Shown: positions 52,845-61,974, counted from the first letter of the stretch. The stretch: DNA of 64,000 nucleotides from Sphingomonas echinoides (GCF_029623395.1 NZ_JAPYKK010000007.1:1-64000), one strand, 5' to 3'. Program-made: numbers and translations. Notes: generated by a model from the letters alone, not told the origin.

Positions 52845-53070
52845 TCGCGTTTAGCCCGAGCAACACACGACTTCGACCGTGGAATTTCAGGTCGAGTGGA
52901 TCGGCGGCTTGCTCCCGCGAGAATCGGGTGTCAGGTTGCGGCAACGAAATGGGGGGGGAATCAGTTCGATATCGGCCGCGACGGCCTTTCGGCGCTGTTC
53001 CGCACAAACCCCGCAGATACCTGGTGCCGCAAATGTCGCGCGACACCGTCATCGGAAAGGATGGTCTAAA

Positions 53071-53832
53071 ATGGCCGCTACGTTCAGTCTCCTCGCTATC
53101 ACGCTTCTTGCGCAGGCCGCGCCCGCGCAACGTCCCGAGGATACCGAGGTCTGGCAACCCGAACCCCCGGTCGTGGTGGTCGCGCCAACGCCGTCCGTGC
53201 CCGCACCCGCCGATGCGCTGGTCCTGTTCGACGGCAAGAACCTCGACCAGTGGACCAGCACAAAGGACAAAGGCGCAGCGCGCTGGACCGTCCGCGACGG
53301 CGTGCTGACGGTGCTGAAGGGCACGGGTAACATCGAGACCAAGCGCAAGTTCGGCAACTACCAGCTGCACATCGAATGGCGCGTTCCCGCCAACATCACC
53401 GGCACGGGTCAGGCCCGCGGTAACAGCGGGTTGTTCCTCGCGTCGACCGGCGATGGCGACGCGGGCTACGAACTGCAAATCATGGATAGCTACCGCAACA
53501 AGACCTACGTCAACGGTCAAGCGGGCGCGATCTACAAGCAGATCGTCCCCCTCGCCAACCCGACCCGGGCGCCGGGGGAATGGCAGAGCTATGACGTGAT
53601 CTGGACCGCCCCGGTTTTTGCCGCCGATGGTTCGGTGACCAGCCCGGCCTATGCAACCGTGTTGTTCAACGGCGTGCTGGTGCAGAACCACGTCGCGCTC
53701 AAGGGGGAAACCCGGTACATCGGCGCGCCCGTATACAAAGCGCACGGTCCGGCCGCGATCAAGCTGCAGGACCATGGCGACCCCAGCGCGCCGATCAGCT
53801 TCCGGTCGATCTGGATCCGCGACCTGAAATGA
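53071..53832 (+). CDS. Secreted single DUF1080 (3-keto-glycoside hydrolase-like) protein
   Basis: A roughly 253-residue exported protein with a signal peptide (MAATFSLLAITLLAQAAPA), a short proline-rich linker (VVVVAPTPSVPAPA) and one DUF1080 jelly-roll domain. The domain shows LFDGKNLDQWTSTKDKGAAR, LHIEWRVPANITGTGQARGN, NSGLFLASTGDG, YELQIMDSY and the C-terminal GAPVYKAHGPAAIKLQDHGD. These motifs match the group of 3-keto-disaccharide hydrolases. It may cleave the keto-glycosides produced by the operon across the LacI gene. ATG at 53071 follows AAAGGATGGTCTAAA. Confidence 0.88.
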   Translation: MAATFSLLAITLLAQAAPAQRPEDTEVWQPEPPVVVVAPTPSVPAPADALVLFDGKNLDQWTSTKDKGAARWTVRDGVLTVLKGTGNIETKRKFGNYQLHIEWRVPANITGTGQARGNSGLFLASTGDGDAGYELQIMDSYRNKTYVNGQAGAIYKQIVPLANPTRAPGEWQSYDVIWTAPVFAADGSVTSPAYATVLFNGVLVQNHVALKGETRYIGAPVYKAHGPAAIKLQDHGDPSAPISFRSIWIRDLK

Positions 53833-53837
53833 CCTTC

Positions 53838-53875
53838 GAGACGCGCATCGATCTTGGTCGATGCGCGTCTCTCCT
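53838..53875 (+). terminator. Strong hairpin terminator after DUF1080 gene
   Basis: A perfect 14-bp stem GAGACGCGCATCGA (53838-53851) with its complement at 53858-53871, loop TCTTGG, followed by TCCTTT. It lies between convergent genes and may stop transcription from both sides, although only the plus side has a short T-run. Confidence 0.75.
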
Positions 53876-53890
53876 TTGAGCGCCTGCCCG

Positions 53891-55516
53891 TCAGGCTAGC
53901 CCGTCCCCCTCAACGATCAGCGCCACGCCGATCGAATTCCGTCGTGCTGCCGGGAGCGTGACGTAAAGCGCATCGCCGCCGCGCCGGATCTCGAGCGGCG
54001 CCGCTGCCCCCGGTAGAGTGACGCGGCGAACCGTGCCCTGTTTCGCCAGTTCCGGCAGCCTTGCCACCCCGTTCTCGGGCCAGCCGAGCACGAACGCATG
54101 AACCGCTGCGCCCTTGCGCGCATAGCGAATGTCGCTCGCGGTATAGGGGGACGTCGGCTTTCCTTCGTTGAAGTCCCCACTCGTGATCTTGGTCGGACCC
54201 TCGCCGAACACACGCCACGGTCGTGTCCCGTAGACCGCGGCGCCATAGCGCGTCATCCAGGCGGCGATCCCCTCGACCACCGCTTCTTCCTTCTCATCGA
54301 TCGTCCCGTCGCCGCGCATCGGGACGGAGAGCATCAGATTGCCGTTCTTGGAGACCACGTCGCATAGCGTGTGGATGACCTTGGCGGGGGTCTTGTACCC
54401 ATCGCGATCGTACAGCTCCCGATCGTAATGCCAGTTGCCGATGCATGTGTCGGTCTGGAACGGATAGGGCTGGATATCATCGTGCACGCCGCGTTCGACA
54501 TCGTCGACGATCCCGGCGCGGCGGTTGACCGGCGTGCCCTTTGCGGTCACCACCGCCTCGTTACGCCCGCCATGCCAGCGCATCGACTGGTTATAGAAAT
54601 AGGCGGTGATATCGAGCCCGGCCTGCCCAAGCGGCAAGGTGAAATTGTCGAAATACACCATGTCGGGCCGGTACAGATCAATCAGTTCCTTGCAGCGCAG
54701 GAACCAGTTGCGCGTGAAGGCGGGGTTGGCGGCAGGTGCTGCTTCGTTCCAGACGCGGTCGTTCGCTTCATGCCAAGCATTCGCTGCCTTGATCGACCCC
54801 AACCCATCCGGCATCGGCATGGTGCGCCCGGTGTAAAGCTGCTGCGGATCCAGTCCGTCCCACCATTTCCCCCGCCCGCCGGCCTTGGTCAGCCAGGCGG
54901 CGTCGTAGCGCTTGCCGGCGAGCGGACCTTCGGGATCATAGCCATAGGCTGGCTGGATCCAGTGCCAGGCGTGCGCTGAATGGTTAGACACACCGAACCG
55001 CAGCCCACGGTCGCGCGCCAGCTTGCTCCACTGGCCGACGATGTCGCGTCGCGGGCCGATCCGCGTCGCGTTCCACGGCTGATGGTTCGATGCATAGGTA
55101 TCGAAATTGTCGTGGTGGTTGGCGAGCGCCATGAAATATTGCGCCCCGGCACGTTGATACAGATCCATCAACCGCGCCGGATCCCAGCGGTTCGCGGTCC
55201 AACGGGGATACATTTCCATAAAGCCGGTGCGCGACGGGTGACCGTAATGCGCAACATGATGGTCGTAGGCGCGCGATCCCTGCAGATACATGTCCCGCGC
55301 ATACCAGTCGCCTGCCTCTGGAACGCACTGGGCGGACCAATGCGCCCAGATTCCGAACTTGGCGTCGCGAAACCAGTCCGGCGCGCGATAGTGGTCGGTC
55401 AGCGATTGCCACGCTGGACGGAACATGCCGCCGGTTGCGGCCGTCCCTGTTCCCGTCAGCAGCGATCCCATTCCTAGCCCGGCCAGCGACAGCATCGATC
55501 GGCGATCAACGATCAT
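53891..55516 (-). CDS. GH29 family alpha-L-fucosidase
   Basis: A 541-residue glycoside hydrolase with a Tat-like leader (DRRSMLSLAGLGMGSLLTG). GH29 landmarks: WFRDAKFGIWAHWSAQCVPE, YFMALANHHDNFDTYASNH, RDIVGQWSKLARDRGLRFG, then MVYFDNFTLPLG with the probable nucleophile Asp, and VSKNGNLMLSVPMRGDG. The start ATG at 55516 (preceded by another ATG) follows GGAGAAGATG. It hydrolyses alpha-L-fucosyl ends from glycans. Second fucosidase family of the window next to GH95, consistent with fucosylated polysaccharide use. Confidence 0.94.
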   Translation of the reverse strand: MIVDRRSMLSLAGLGMGSLLTGTGTAATGGMFRPAWQSLTDHYRAPDWFRDAKFGIWAHWSAQCVPEAGDWYARDMYLQGSRAYDHHVAHYGHPSRTGFMEMYPRWTANRWDPARLMDLYQRAGAQYFMALANHHDNFDTYASNHQPWNATRIGPRRDIVGQWSKLARDRGLRFGVSNHSAHAWHWIQPAYGYDPEGPLAGKRYDAAWLTKAGGRGKWWDGLDPQQLYTGRTMPMPDGLGSIKAANAWHEANDRVWNEAAPAANPAFTRNWFLRCKELIDLYRPDMVYFDNFTLPLGQAGLDITAYFYNQSMRWHGGRNEAVVTAKGTPVNRRAGIVDDVERGVHDDIQPYPFQTDTCIGNWHYDRELYDRDGYKTPAKVIHTLCDVVSKNGNLMLSVPMRGDGTIDEKEEAVVEGIAAWMTRYGAAVYGTRPWRVFGEGPTKITSGDFNEGKPTSPYTASDIRYARKGAAVHAFVLGWPENGVARLPELAKQGTVRRVTLPGAAAPLEIRRGGDALYVTLPAARRNSIGVALIVEGDGLA

Positions 55517-55717
55517 CATCTTCTCCAACGCGGCAGTTCGTACGACCGCTCTATGCGGGATGATATGCCAACCGTTCGCATAAGCAAGAATCGTTTTCCA
55601 CCAGCGAGATAGAGGGTCGCGGCGGGCAAACCTGACGTGCATGATGCCAAGCCCCCTTAAATAGCAGTTTGTTTACCTTGTCTTGGCACTGTCGGACCGG
55701 TTCTGCGTTCCCCGCCG

Positions 55718-56647
55718 ATGAAAACGCCCCTTGCGCAGACCACCGACGCCGGCTCCTGGTGGTTAATCGGCGCCATGGCGCTGGTCTGCTTTGCCGTTTC
55801 GTTCAATCTCGGGTTTCATGTTCGCCCCGCGAGCATGACCCCGCTGGGGATCGGGTTGGTGCTACTGTACGCCGGATACGCCATCGGGTCGCGGACGGGT
55901 CGAGCAAGGCTGGCGAACGGCGCGATCGCGTTTCTACAAATGACGTTGTTCACAGCCATCGGCGTTGTGCTGTCCTACGCGCTCGCGGCCCATGCAGCCC
56001 CGCTGTGGGACGATGTGTTTGCGGCGGCGGATCGGCGCCTTGGATTCGATTGGCATGCCATCTTCGCAGTGGCTGACCGATCGCCAGCCCTGTTGTGGAT
56101 CGGCGGGGTCGCCTATCACAGCCTGACACTCCAGATGATCGTCTGCATCGTCGCGCTGGCCGCAACGGACCGGATCGGCACGCTGCGAACAACGGTCGCG
56201 GCGGCCATTCTCACTGGTTTCGCGACCATCCTGATCTCGGCCTTCATGCCGGCCCTCGGGAACGTGTTCGATCCCGCCGCGTATCACCTCTTATGGCCTT
56301 CGGTGGCATGGATCGAACAGGACATGCTACTCGGCTTGCGAGATGGGTCATGGCGCACGGTGGACCTGACGCAGCTTATGGGCATCGTCAGCTTTCCCAG
56401 CTATCATGCAACCTTGGCCGTGATCCTGGCCTGGGCACAGCGCGACCTGCGCGGATGGCGAGTTGCGGCGTCGGTCTGGGCTGGCGTAACGATCCTCGCG
56501 ACGCCATTGTTCGGCGGCCACTATGGCGTGGACGTGCTGGCCGGACTGGCGATGGCGGTGCTCGGCTTGGCGGTCGCGCCGGGCTTGGCACGGTTAAGAG
56601 CGAGTGTGCAGGAAAACCCCCGCGCAACGGCTGGTCAGGCCGGGTAA
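55718..56647 (+). CDS. PAP2-family membrane phosphatase
   Basis: A 309-residue integral membrane protein with several hydrophobic segments and the PAP2 signature parts SFPSYHATLA and GGHYGVDVLAG in the C-terminal half (motif-3 His and Asp). It belongs to the PAP2_3-type group of inositol phosphorylceramide synthase/lipid phosphatase-like proteins. Substrate not certain. A lipid or isoprenyl phosphate would fit, as 53 bp later the carotenoid gene crtZ starts, possibly co-transcribed. Start context is weak. Confidence 0.8.
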   Translation: MKTPLAQTTDAGSWWLIGAMALVCFAVSFNLGFHVRPASMTPLGIGLVLLYAGYAIGSRTGRARLANGAIAFLQMTLFTAIGVVLSYALAAHAAPLWDDVFAAADRRLGFDWHAIFAVADRSPALLWIGGVAYHSLTLQMIVCIVALAATDRIGTLRTTVAAAILTGFATILISAFMPALGNVFDPAAYHLLWPSVAWIEQDMLLGLRDGSWRTVDLTQLMGIVSFPSYHATLAVILAWAQRDLRGWRVAASVWAGVTILATPLFGGHYGVDVLAGLAMAVLGLAVAPGLARLRASVQENPRATAGQAG

Positions 56648-56700
56648 ACCGGCGATAGGAGACAGGCTCCGGCTTGCCGCAACGAGATTCGGAGTTTGCA

Positions 56701-57168
56701 ATGGCGTGGTACGACAAACTGGCGATCGTGGTGGGCATGGTGCTGTTCATGGAGTGCTTCGCCTGGGCGACGCACAAATATGTGATGCACGGCTGGGGTT
56801 GGGGCTGGCATCGCTCGCATCACGAACCGCATGACGGCGCGTTCGAGAAGAACGACCTGTATGCGGTGACCTTCGCGGTATTCGTGATCGCGCTGTTCGG
56901 CTTGGGCGTGATGTGGGAACCCGTATGGTGGGCAGCACTCGGGATCACGGTGTACGGTGGTATCTACGCGTTCGTCCACGACATGCTGGTCCATCAGCGC
57001 TTTGGCGCGCGCTGGGTCCCGCGGCGCGGCTATGCGAAGCGCTTGTTGCAGGCGCATCGGCTTCACCATGCGGTCAAGGGCAAGGACGGCAGCGTGAGTT
57101 TCGGTTTCCTGTTCGCCCCCGACCCAGCCCGCCTGAAGCGCGAACTTGCGGCCCGAACCGAGCGATGA
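56701..57168 (+). CDS. crtZ: Beta-carotene 3-hydroxylase CrtZ
   Basis: A 155-residue membrane di-iron hydroxylase that adds 3-hydroxyls to the beta-rings of beta-carotene or canthaxanthin. The conserved His boxes are visible: HKYVMHGWGWGWHRSHH, HDMLVHQRF and HRLHHAVKGKDG. The ATG at 56701 follows CGGAG and gives the usual hydrophobic N-terminus (AWYDKLAIVVGMVLFMECF). It overlaps crtW by 4 bp (ATGA). Together the two produce hydroxylated ketocarotenoids of the astaxanthin type. Confidence 0.95.
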   Translation: MAWYDKLAIVVGMVLFMECFAWATHKYVMHGWGWGWHRSHHEPHDGAFEKNDLYAVTFAVFVIALFGLGVMWEPVWWAALGITVYGGIYAFVHDMLVHQRFGARWVPRRGYAKRLLQAHRLHHAVKGKDGSVSFGFLFAPDPARLKRELAARTER

Positions 57169-57959
57169 CCACCGCTTCAGCCAGTCATATCCGTGCCCGC
57201 GCGAGAACGCGCGACGCCCGCACCAGCGTGATGCTTGCGGCGGCGATCGGGATCGCGTGGCTGGCGATCCACGTGGGCGCGATCTTCTTCTGGCAATGGA
57301 CTGTGGCTTCGGCGCTTCTCGCAATCCCGGTAATCCTGATCCAGGCGTGGCTCAGCACCGGTCTGTTCATCGTCGCGCATGATTGCATGCACGGGTCGCT
57401 GATGCCGGGTCGACGGAACGTGAACACCGCGATCGGCACGCTGTCTCTGGCAGCCTATGCGGGCCTGTCGTATCGCGCCTTGTTTCCCAAGCATCACGCG
57501 CATCACGCCGCGCCTGGCACTGCCGACGATCCCGATTTCCACGCAGACGAGCCTCGCCGTGCGGGTCCGTGGTTCTTCCGGTTCTTCCTTGGCTATTACA
57601 CGCACGCACAGATCCTGCGGATTACCGTCGCGGCAATCGTGTACATGCTACTTGGCGCGTCGCTTCTCAATATCGTGGTGTTCTGGGCGATTCCGGCGCT
57701 GCTCGCGCTCGTCCAGTTGTTCCTGTTCGGCACCTACCTGCCCCACCGCCACGAAGACACGCCCTTCGCCGACGCCCACAATGCGCGCGGCAACGCGCTT
57801 TCGCCGTTGGTCTCGCTGGTGACCTGCTTCCATTTCGGAACCTATCACCATCAGCATCACCTGAGCCCGCACACGCCGTGGTGGAGGTTACCCAAGTTTA
57901 CATCGGGCGATGCTCAGGCTGGGGCCGACAACGCCGCATCGACGCGGGCAGCGGCCTGA
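57165..57959 (+). CDS. crtW: Beta-carotene 4-ketolase CrtW
   Basis: A 264-residue membrane di-iron oxygenase adding the 4-keto group to beta-ionone rings. His boxes: HDCMHGS, HHAHHA, HRHED and HHQHHLSPHTPWW. The ATG at 57165 overlaps the crtZ stop. Four or more hydrophobic segments are present. Together with CrtZ this predicts astaxanthin-type pigments, a less common route in Sphingomonas, where nostoxanthin made with CrtG is usual. The 3' end overlaps the convergent crtX gene by 46 bp. Confidence 0.93.
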   Translation: MTTASASHIRARARTRDARTSVMLAAAIGIAWLAIHVGAIFFWQWTVASALLAIPVILIQAWLSTGLFIVAHDCMHGSLMPGRRNVNTAIGTLSLAAYAGLSYRALFPKHHAHHAAPGTADDPDFHADEPRRAGPWFFRFFLGYYTHAQILRITVAAIVYMLLGASLLNIVVFWAIPALLALVQLFLFGTYLPHRHEDTPFADAHNARGNALSPLVSLVTCFHFGTYHHQHHLSPHTPWWRLPKFTSGDAQAGADNAASTRAAA

Positions 57960-59152
57960 ACGACGCCGCCTGCAGTGTCGATTTGCGCAGCAAGCCCCCG
58001 CGCGGCGATACGATAGCGCGGATCCTGCATCACATCCTTTAGTGCACGTGCAAGCCGCTCCACCGTCAGCCCGCGCGGGGACAAGGTTCGTCCCGCCCCG
58101 ATCCGGACCAGACGCGCGGCGGTTCCGGGTTGTTCGAACGCGATCGGGAGCGCAATGATCGGCACCCCCGCAGAGAGCGCATCGATTACCGAGTTGAACC
58201 CACCGTGCAGAACCGCCGCCGAACAGTGCCGCAACACCGCCTGCTGCGGCCAGAACGCCCGGACCAGCGGGTCCCCCGGTAACGCGGCCACCTCCGCCGC
58301 ACTCAAGCCTCCGCCATGGCCGATCACCGCACGTGCGCCGATCGCCGCACACGCTTGCGCCATCGTCGAGAACAGCGCGCGCCGCCCACCCTGCAGCGTC
58401 CCGAGCGAACAGAAGACCAGCGGCCGCGCATCGACCGGCAAATCGAGCATCTTGCTCTCTACCGTACGCCAAGGCCCGCCATAGACGACCGATTCCGAGC
58501 GCGGATAATCCAGCGACTCCGGACATTGCGCGATCGACAGCGGCGCGGACGGGGCCATGTCCTCCCCGACACCCCAAGCACGCCGGCGTTCGTCCAGGAC
58601 ATGCGTGATCGGGCGCAGGAGCAGGTCCGACACGAAATACCCCACCTGATTGCGGACTCGGCCCCATCGATCTGCGCGATACCGCCAACCGAGAAACGGC
58701 GGCGGGATGTTTGGCTCGCGCAGCAGCGGCAGTCCTGTGATGCTCACGACGTACGGAATGCCGAGCCTTTGGGCGATCAGCGGCCCGGCCGGCTCCGCCG
58801 AGTCAGCGATCACGGCATCTACACCGATTCGCCGCAGGACTTCCGGCGCCTGGTCGAGCAACGTCGCCGTCATCGCGGCAGTGCTGCGGATCATCCGTGT
58901 CAGGCCCAGGAATCCCGTGGGATCCGCAAGCGTGGCAAGATAGGAATCAAGCGACAATGTGGTGGAGCCGGCCGTGTCGAGCCCGGCGAAACCAATTCCC
59001 GGCGTGGTCACGAACCGTGCGACCTCAGCTAAATGAACGACCGTGACGCGGTAACCATACTCTCCAAGGGCGGCACCGAGCGCCTGCAGCGGATTCAGGT
59101 GGCCGGGTGTAGGCGGCGCGATGATCGCGACATGGCGGGAAACGGCTATCAC
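57914..59152 (-). CDS. crtX: Zeaxanthin/carotenoid glucosyltransferase CrtX-like
   Basis: A roughly 412-residue UDP-sugar-dependent glycosyltransferase (GT1 family). It starts VIAVSRHVAIIAPPTPGHLN, with the acceptor-side N-terminal domain. The C-terminal donor motif includes RHCSAAVLHGGFNSVIDALS and GVPIIALPIAFEQPGTAARL. The GTG at 59152 is chosen; a TTG further upstream would lengthen it without a ribosome binding site. Next to crtZ/crtW in convergent orientation it likely glycosylates hydroxylated carotenoids. A role on another acceptor cannot be excluded. Confidence 0.88.
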   Translation of the reverse strand: MIAVSRHVAIIAPPTPGHLNPLQALGAALGEYGYRVTVVHLAEVARFVTTPGIGFAGLDTAGSTTLSLDSYLATLADPTGFLGLTRMIRSTAAMTATLLDQAPEVLRRIGVDAVIADSAEPAGPLIAQRLGIPYVVSITGLPLLREPNIPPPFLGWRYRADRWGRVRNQVGYFVSDLLLRPITHVLDERRRAWGVGEDMAPSAPLSIAQCPESLDYPRSESVVYGGPWRTVESKMLDLPVDARPLVFCSLGTLQGGRRALFSTMAQACAAIGARAVIGHGGGLSAAEVAALPGDPLVRAFWPQQAVLRHCSAAVLHGGFNSVIDALSAGVPIIALPIAFEQPGTAARLVRIGAGRTLSPRGLTVERLARALKDVMQDPRYRIAARGLAAQIDTAGGVVQAAARVDAALSAPA

Positions 59153-59413
59153 GAACCTGTGCAGTCCTGGCGAAGAGGTTACGCGGCGATCCGCCGTTGC
59201 CGCTGCCAATACGCGACAGCGTTAGCGTGGCATCGAAACAGGATAGCCCGCGCAGACGTATCGGGCTGCGGAGCGGAAGTCGATGAATGCTTTCGGCACC
59301 ATACTGATCGCCACTCGGCACCGTGCAAATGCAAAGGAGCATCCATTGTCTGGCGCAACATCGACATTCGGCTGGCCGCAAACCGAAATTGCCCTCCGTC
59401 GTCCTGGAAGGGA

Positions 59414-59740
59414 TCAGCCGCGATGCGGTCCAAAGAATATCACGGCCGTGCCAAGAAGGCATAGCGCAGCACCGCCAAGGTCCCAGCGATCCGGTCGAAC
59501 TCCTTCCGCAAGCCACAACCACACCACCGCCGCAGTTACGTAAACCCCGCCATATGCCGCATAGCCACGGCCGGCAGCGGTCGAATCAACCTTGGCAAGA
59601 AGAAACGCGAACGTCGCAAGCGACAAGGTTCCGGGTACGACCCACAGCGCCGACCTGCCCAAGCGCAACCAAGCCCAAAACGCGAAACAGCCCGCGATCT
59701 CCGCAAGCGCCGCACCGATGTAGAGGATCAAAGATGACAT
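59414..59740 (-). CDS. YnfA/UPF0060-family small membrane protein
   Basis: A 108-residue protein with four predicted membrane segments, beginning [19 protein letters not shown]. The typical family parts [38 protein letters not shown] and [20 protein letters not shown] are seen. E. coli YnfA is a putative small multidrug-resistance-like protein, but the family role is not established. The start at 59740 is chosen because it gives the usual length. No gene is close enough for an operon. Confidence 0.93.
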   Translation of the reverse strand: MSSLILYIGAALAEIAGCFAFWAWLRLGRSALWVVPGTLSLATFAFLLAKVDSTAAGRGYAAYGGVYVTAAVVWLWLAEGVRPDRWDLGGAALCLLGTAVIFFGPHRG

Positions 59741-60308
59741 GACTTGGCTTGTAGCCAACTCGCCCCGCACGAGAAGCGCTCCAAGTTTTACGGGACCGTT
59801 CGACGCTAACATCACCCCAAGATCGACCGCTGCGCCAGATCATGCGCAACTTGGGCACCATAGGATCTATTTCCGCGAGTCATGTCCAACGCTATCCGCC
59901 GACACCCCGACCAGTAACAAGTGACCGGGGGATGGTCGACCAAGCGCGACTATGCCGCAGCCAATAGAAGCTCTGTCCACAATCCTAATTCCATCACAGG
60001 ATATTGAGATAGAGGGCAAAGCGGCACGTAAGGGCTTACAAGCGCGGGCATCATGGCAGCAATTTCATCATCGACGCCGAACGCTTTATCGGTGCTCGCG
60101 TTGACCACGCGTATGGTCGCAGCGCCGGCCACGGCACAATTTAGCACGCCAACGCCGGCCAAAACGTCATGGACCGAACCGGATGCCATTCCCGGCGACG
60201 CTGTGGGGGGACATCGTCGTCACTACCCGTTGCCGGGTAGAGCGCGTGCAGACGTCAGGCAGCCCCATGGCATGCTCAACTGCCCGAACCCTTACGGACC
60301 GCCTCCAG
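59741..60308. other. Gene-poor stretch between ynfA-like gene and tRNA-Thr
   Basis: About 570 bp with no supported gene. A 79-codon frame on the minus strand (59950-60189) has no recognisable similarity, ribosome site or codon bias typical of the neighbours. No terminator or operator stands out except the palindrome next to the tRNA. Slightly lower GC than surrounding coding DNA. May be the decayed edge of an older insertion at the tRNA, but nothing shows it directly. Confidence 0.5.
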
Positions 60309-60324
60309 TTTTCATATATGAAAA
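60309..60324. repeat. AT-rich palindrome abutting tRNA-Thr 3' end
   Basis: TTTTCATATATGAAAA is a perfect 16-bp palindrome immediately downstream (on the minus strand) of the tRNA CCA end. It may be a processing/termination hairpin or a relic of an attachment site. Confidence 0.7.
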
Positions 60325-60400
60325 TGGTGCCGCTTACAGGACTCGAACCTGTGACCCCCGCATTACGAATGCGATGCTCTACCAACTGAGCTAAAGCGGC
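60325..60400 (-). tRNA. tRNA-Thr (anticodon CGU)
   Basis: A 76-nt tRNA on the minus strand with encoded CCA. The acceptor stem is GCCGCTT/AAGCGGC, the D-arm contains AGCTCAGTTGGTAGAGC, the anticodon loop is TTCGTAA giving CGT (reads ACG threonine codons), and the T-arm contains GGTTCGAGTCC. No intron. Identity is deduced from the anticodon. Confidence 0.96.
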
Positions 60401-60584
60401 ACACACGGCGCCTGATCGACGACCGTGGAGGCGGGCGCTTATCAAATGGATTTGGCGCTGGCAAGCCAATGCGGCAAAGTCGTTCCGATTTTTGGCGATC
60501 GACCGCTCCTTTACCGGACGTTTACCACACATGGTGCATTAGCAGATCGATAGCGGCCCCCGGGCCAGATAGGGCGTTTGCGCA

Positions 60585-61916
60585 ATGGATAGTGTTCACG
60601 ACTTCGAGGACGACCGGTTCGGCGCCGGCACCCCCGGTCGCGGCGGGCCGGATGCAACCGGCGACGGATTGGCCGAACCGCAGATCGCGGTCGGTACCGA
60701 TGAACGTCGCATGCATGTTCGCGCCTACAACTATTGGGTCTCGCTGCTCGGTGGGCGAGGCTATCCCTCGATCCAGGACCTCGACCCGGCGACGATCGCC
60801 GATTTCGGGAGCAACAGCGTCCTGCTCGATTTCACGCAGGGAATCGAGAACCCTGCGATCGCGTATCTCGGGCGGGCGCTTCGCGACGAATGTTCGCTCG
60901 ATACCGGAACGACGCATATCGCACAGGTGCCCGCCGGGTCGCTCCTGTCGCGGCTGACCGACCATTATCTGCAAATCATTGCCAGCCGCTCGCCGATCGG
61001 TTTCGAAGCCGAATTCGTCAGCATGCGCGGCCACAATACGCTGTATCGCGGCATCCTGATGCCCTTTTCCTCCGACGCGGACACGATCGACTTCATTTAT
61101 GGCGTCATCAACTGGAAGGAACTCGTCGACGCCGATACCGCGGCGGGACTGTATGCGGAAATCGCCGCGGCGCGCGCCGTTCCGGCACGCGCCGCCACCG
61201 CACCGGTCTGGGCCGACGGGCCAAACCACGCCCTAGCGTCCCTGATCGACCTGGAGGACGATACCGAAGAGGACGAAACGGGCGAATCCACCCTCGATGC
61301 CGACATGGTTGCCGAGGACGGCGAAGAGAACGACAGCCTGTCCGATCGGCTCCTGCTCGCGCGGCAAACTGCGGCCGCCGCCGCGACCGCGGACCTCCGC
61401 AGCCGCGCAACGCTGTACCGTGCCCTTGCTCGCGCGCATGATTTCGCGATCGCGGCCGATGCCGATCCGCTTGGATATGCGACGCTGCTCGATCGGGCGA
61501 ACATCATCGTCCAGCTTCGTGCGCCCATGACCCCGGTGGTGAAGCTCGTTTTCGGCGTTGATTATGAAAAGACCCGGTTGACCGAATATGCTGCCGTCCT
61601 GGCACATGCGCGGCGGATCGGTGTGCCGGCGGGCGCCCTTCAGAGTTTTCTCGAAGGGTTCGACGGCGGGATAAAGGGCGTGGTATCTGCCGAGCGACTG
61701 GCTCGAGCGCCCGCGGTCGGGCAGCGAATCAGCCCGTCCATGATGCTTGCCGAGCGCCCCGCGCTTGCCCAGGTCAAACTGCAAACCGGATCGATCGAGG
61801 GAGAGTATGTGCTGCTCCTCGCCCGCACCTCCGTCGTGGGTACGCTCGATATCGTTGCAACGGTTACGGATGACTCCGCGCTTACAGAGCGCGTGATGCG
61901 CCAGGCGACTCGTTGA
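60585..61916 (+). CDS. PAS-like (PAS_5-type) domain protein of unknown role
   Basis: A 443-residue soluble protein. The N-terminal region (about 45-185) fits a PAS_5-type domain, with YWVSLLGGRGYPSIQDLDP, FTQGIENPAIAYLGRAL and YRGILMPFSS. A highly acidic linker (DLEDDTEEDETGES) follows, then a helical region (VDYEKTRLTEYAAVLAHAR). No enzymatic domain is seen. Located 58 bp upstream of the glutamate dehydrogenase gene on the same strand, so it may share its transcript. A similar PAS_5-type domain ends the kinase at 20474. Confidence 0.75.
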   Translation: MDSVHDFEDDRFGAGTPGRGGPDATGDGLAEPQIAVGTDERRMHVRAYNYWVSLLGGRGYPSIQDLDPATIADFGSNSVLLDFTQGIENPAIAYLGRALRDECSLDTGTTHIAQVPAGSLLSRLTDHYLQIIASRSPIGFEAEFVSMRGHNTLYRGILMPFSSDADTIDFIYGVINWKELVDADTAAGLYAEIAAARAVPARAATAPVWADGPNHALASLIDLEDDTEEDETGESTLDADMVAEDGEENDSLSDRLLLARQTAAAAATADLRSRATLYRALARAHDFAIAADADPLGYATLLDRANIIVQLRAPMTPVVKLVFGVDYEKTRLTEYAAVLAHARRIGVPAGALQSFLEGFDGGIKGVVSAERLARAPAVGQRISPSMMLAERPALAQVKLQTGSIEGEYVLLLARTSVVGTLDIVATVTDDSALTERVMRQATR

Positions 61917-61974
61917 AAATGTTGCACCGCCACAAGTCTTGAGGTCGCCATCGGACCGGCGCATAGGACCGCCC

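Noticed and set aside
55644..55687. TGCCAAG and CTTGGCA inverted repeat upstream of the GH29 gene
   Set aside because: The arms are 30 bases apart and short, so they could arise by chance; no matching copy was seen near related genes.
59950..60189. 79-codon minus-strand frame in the gene-poor stretch
   Set aside because: No ribosome binding site, family similarity or codon bias was recognised, so it is not annotated as a gene.
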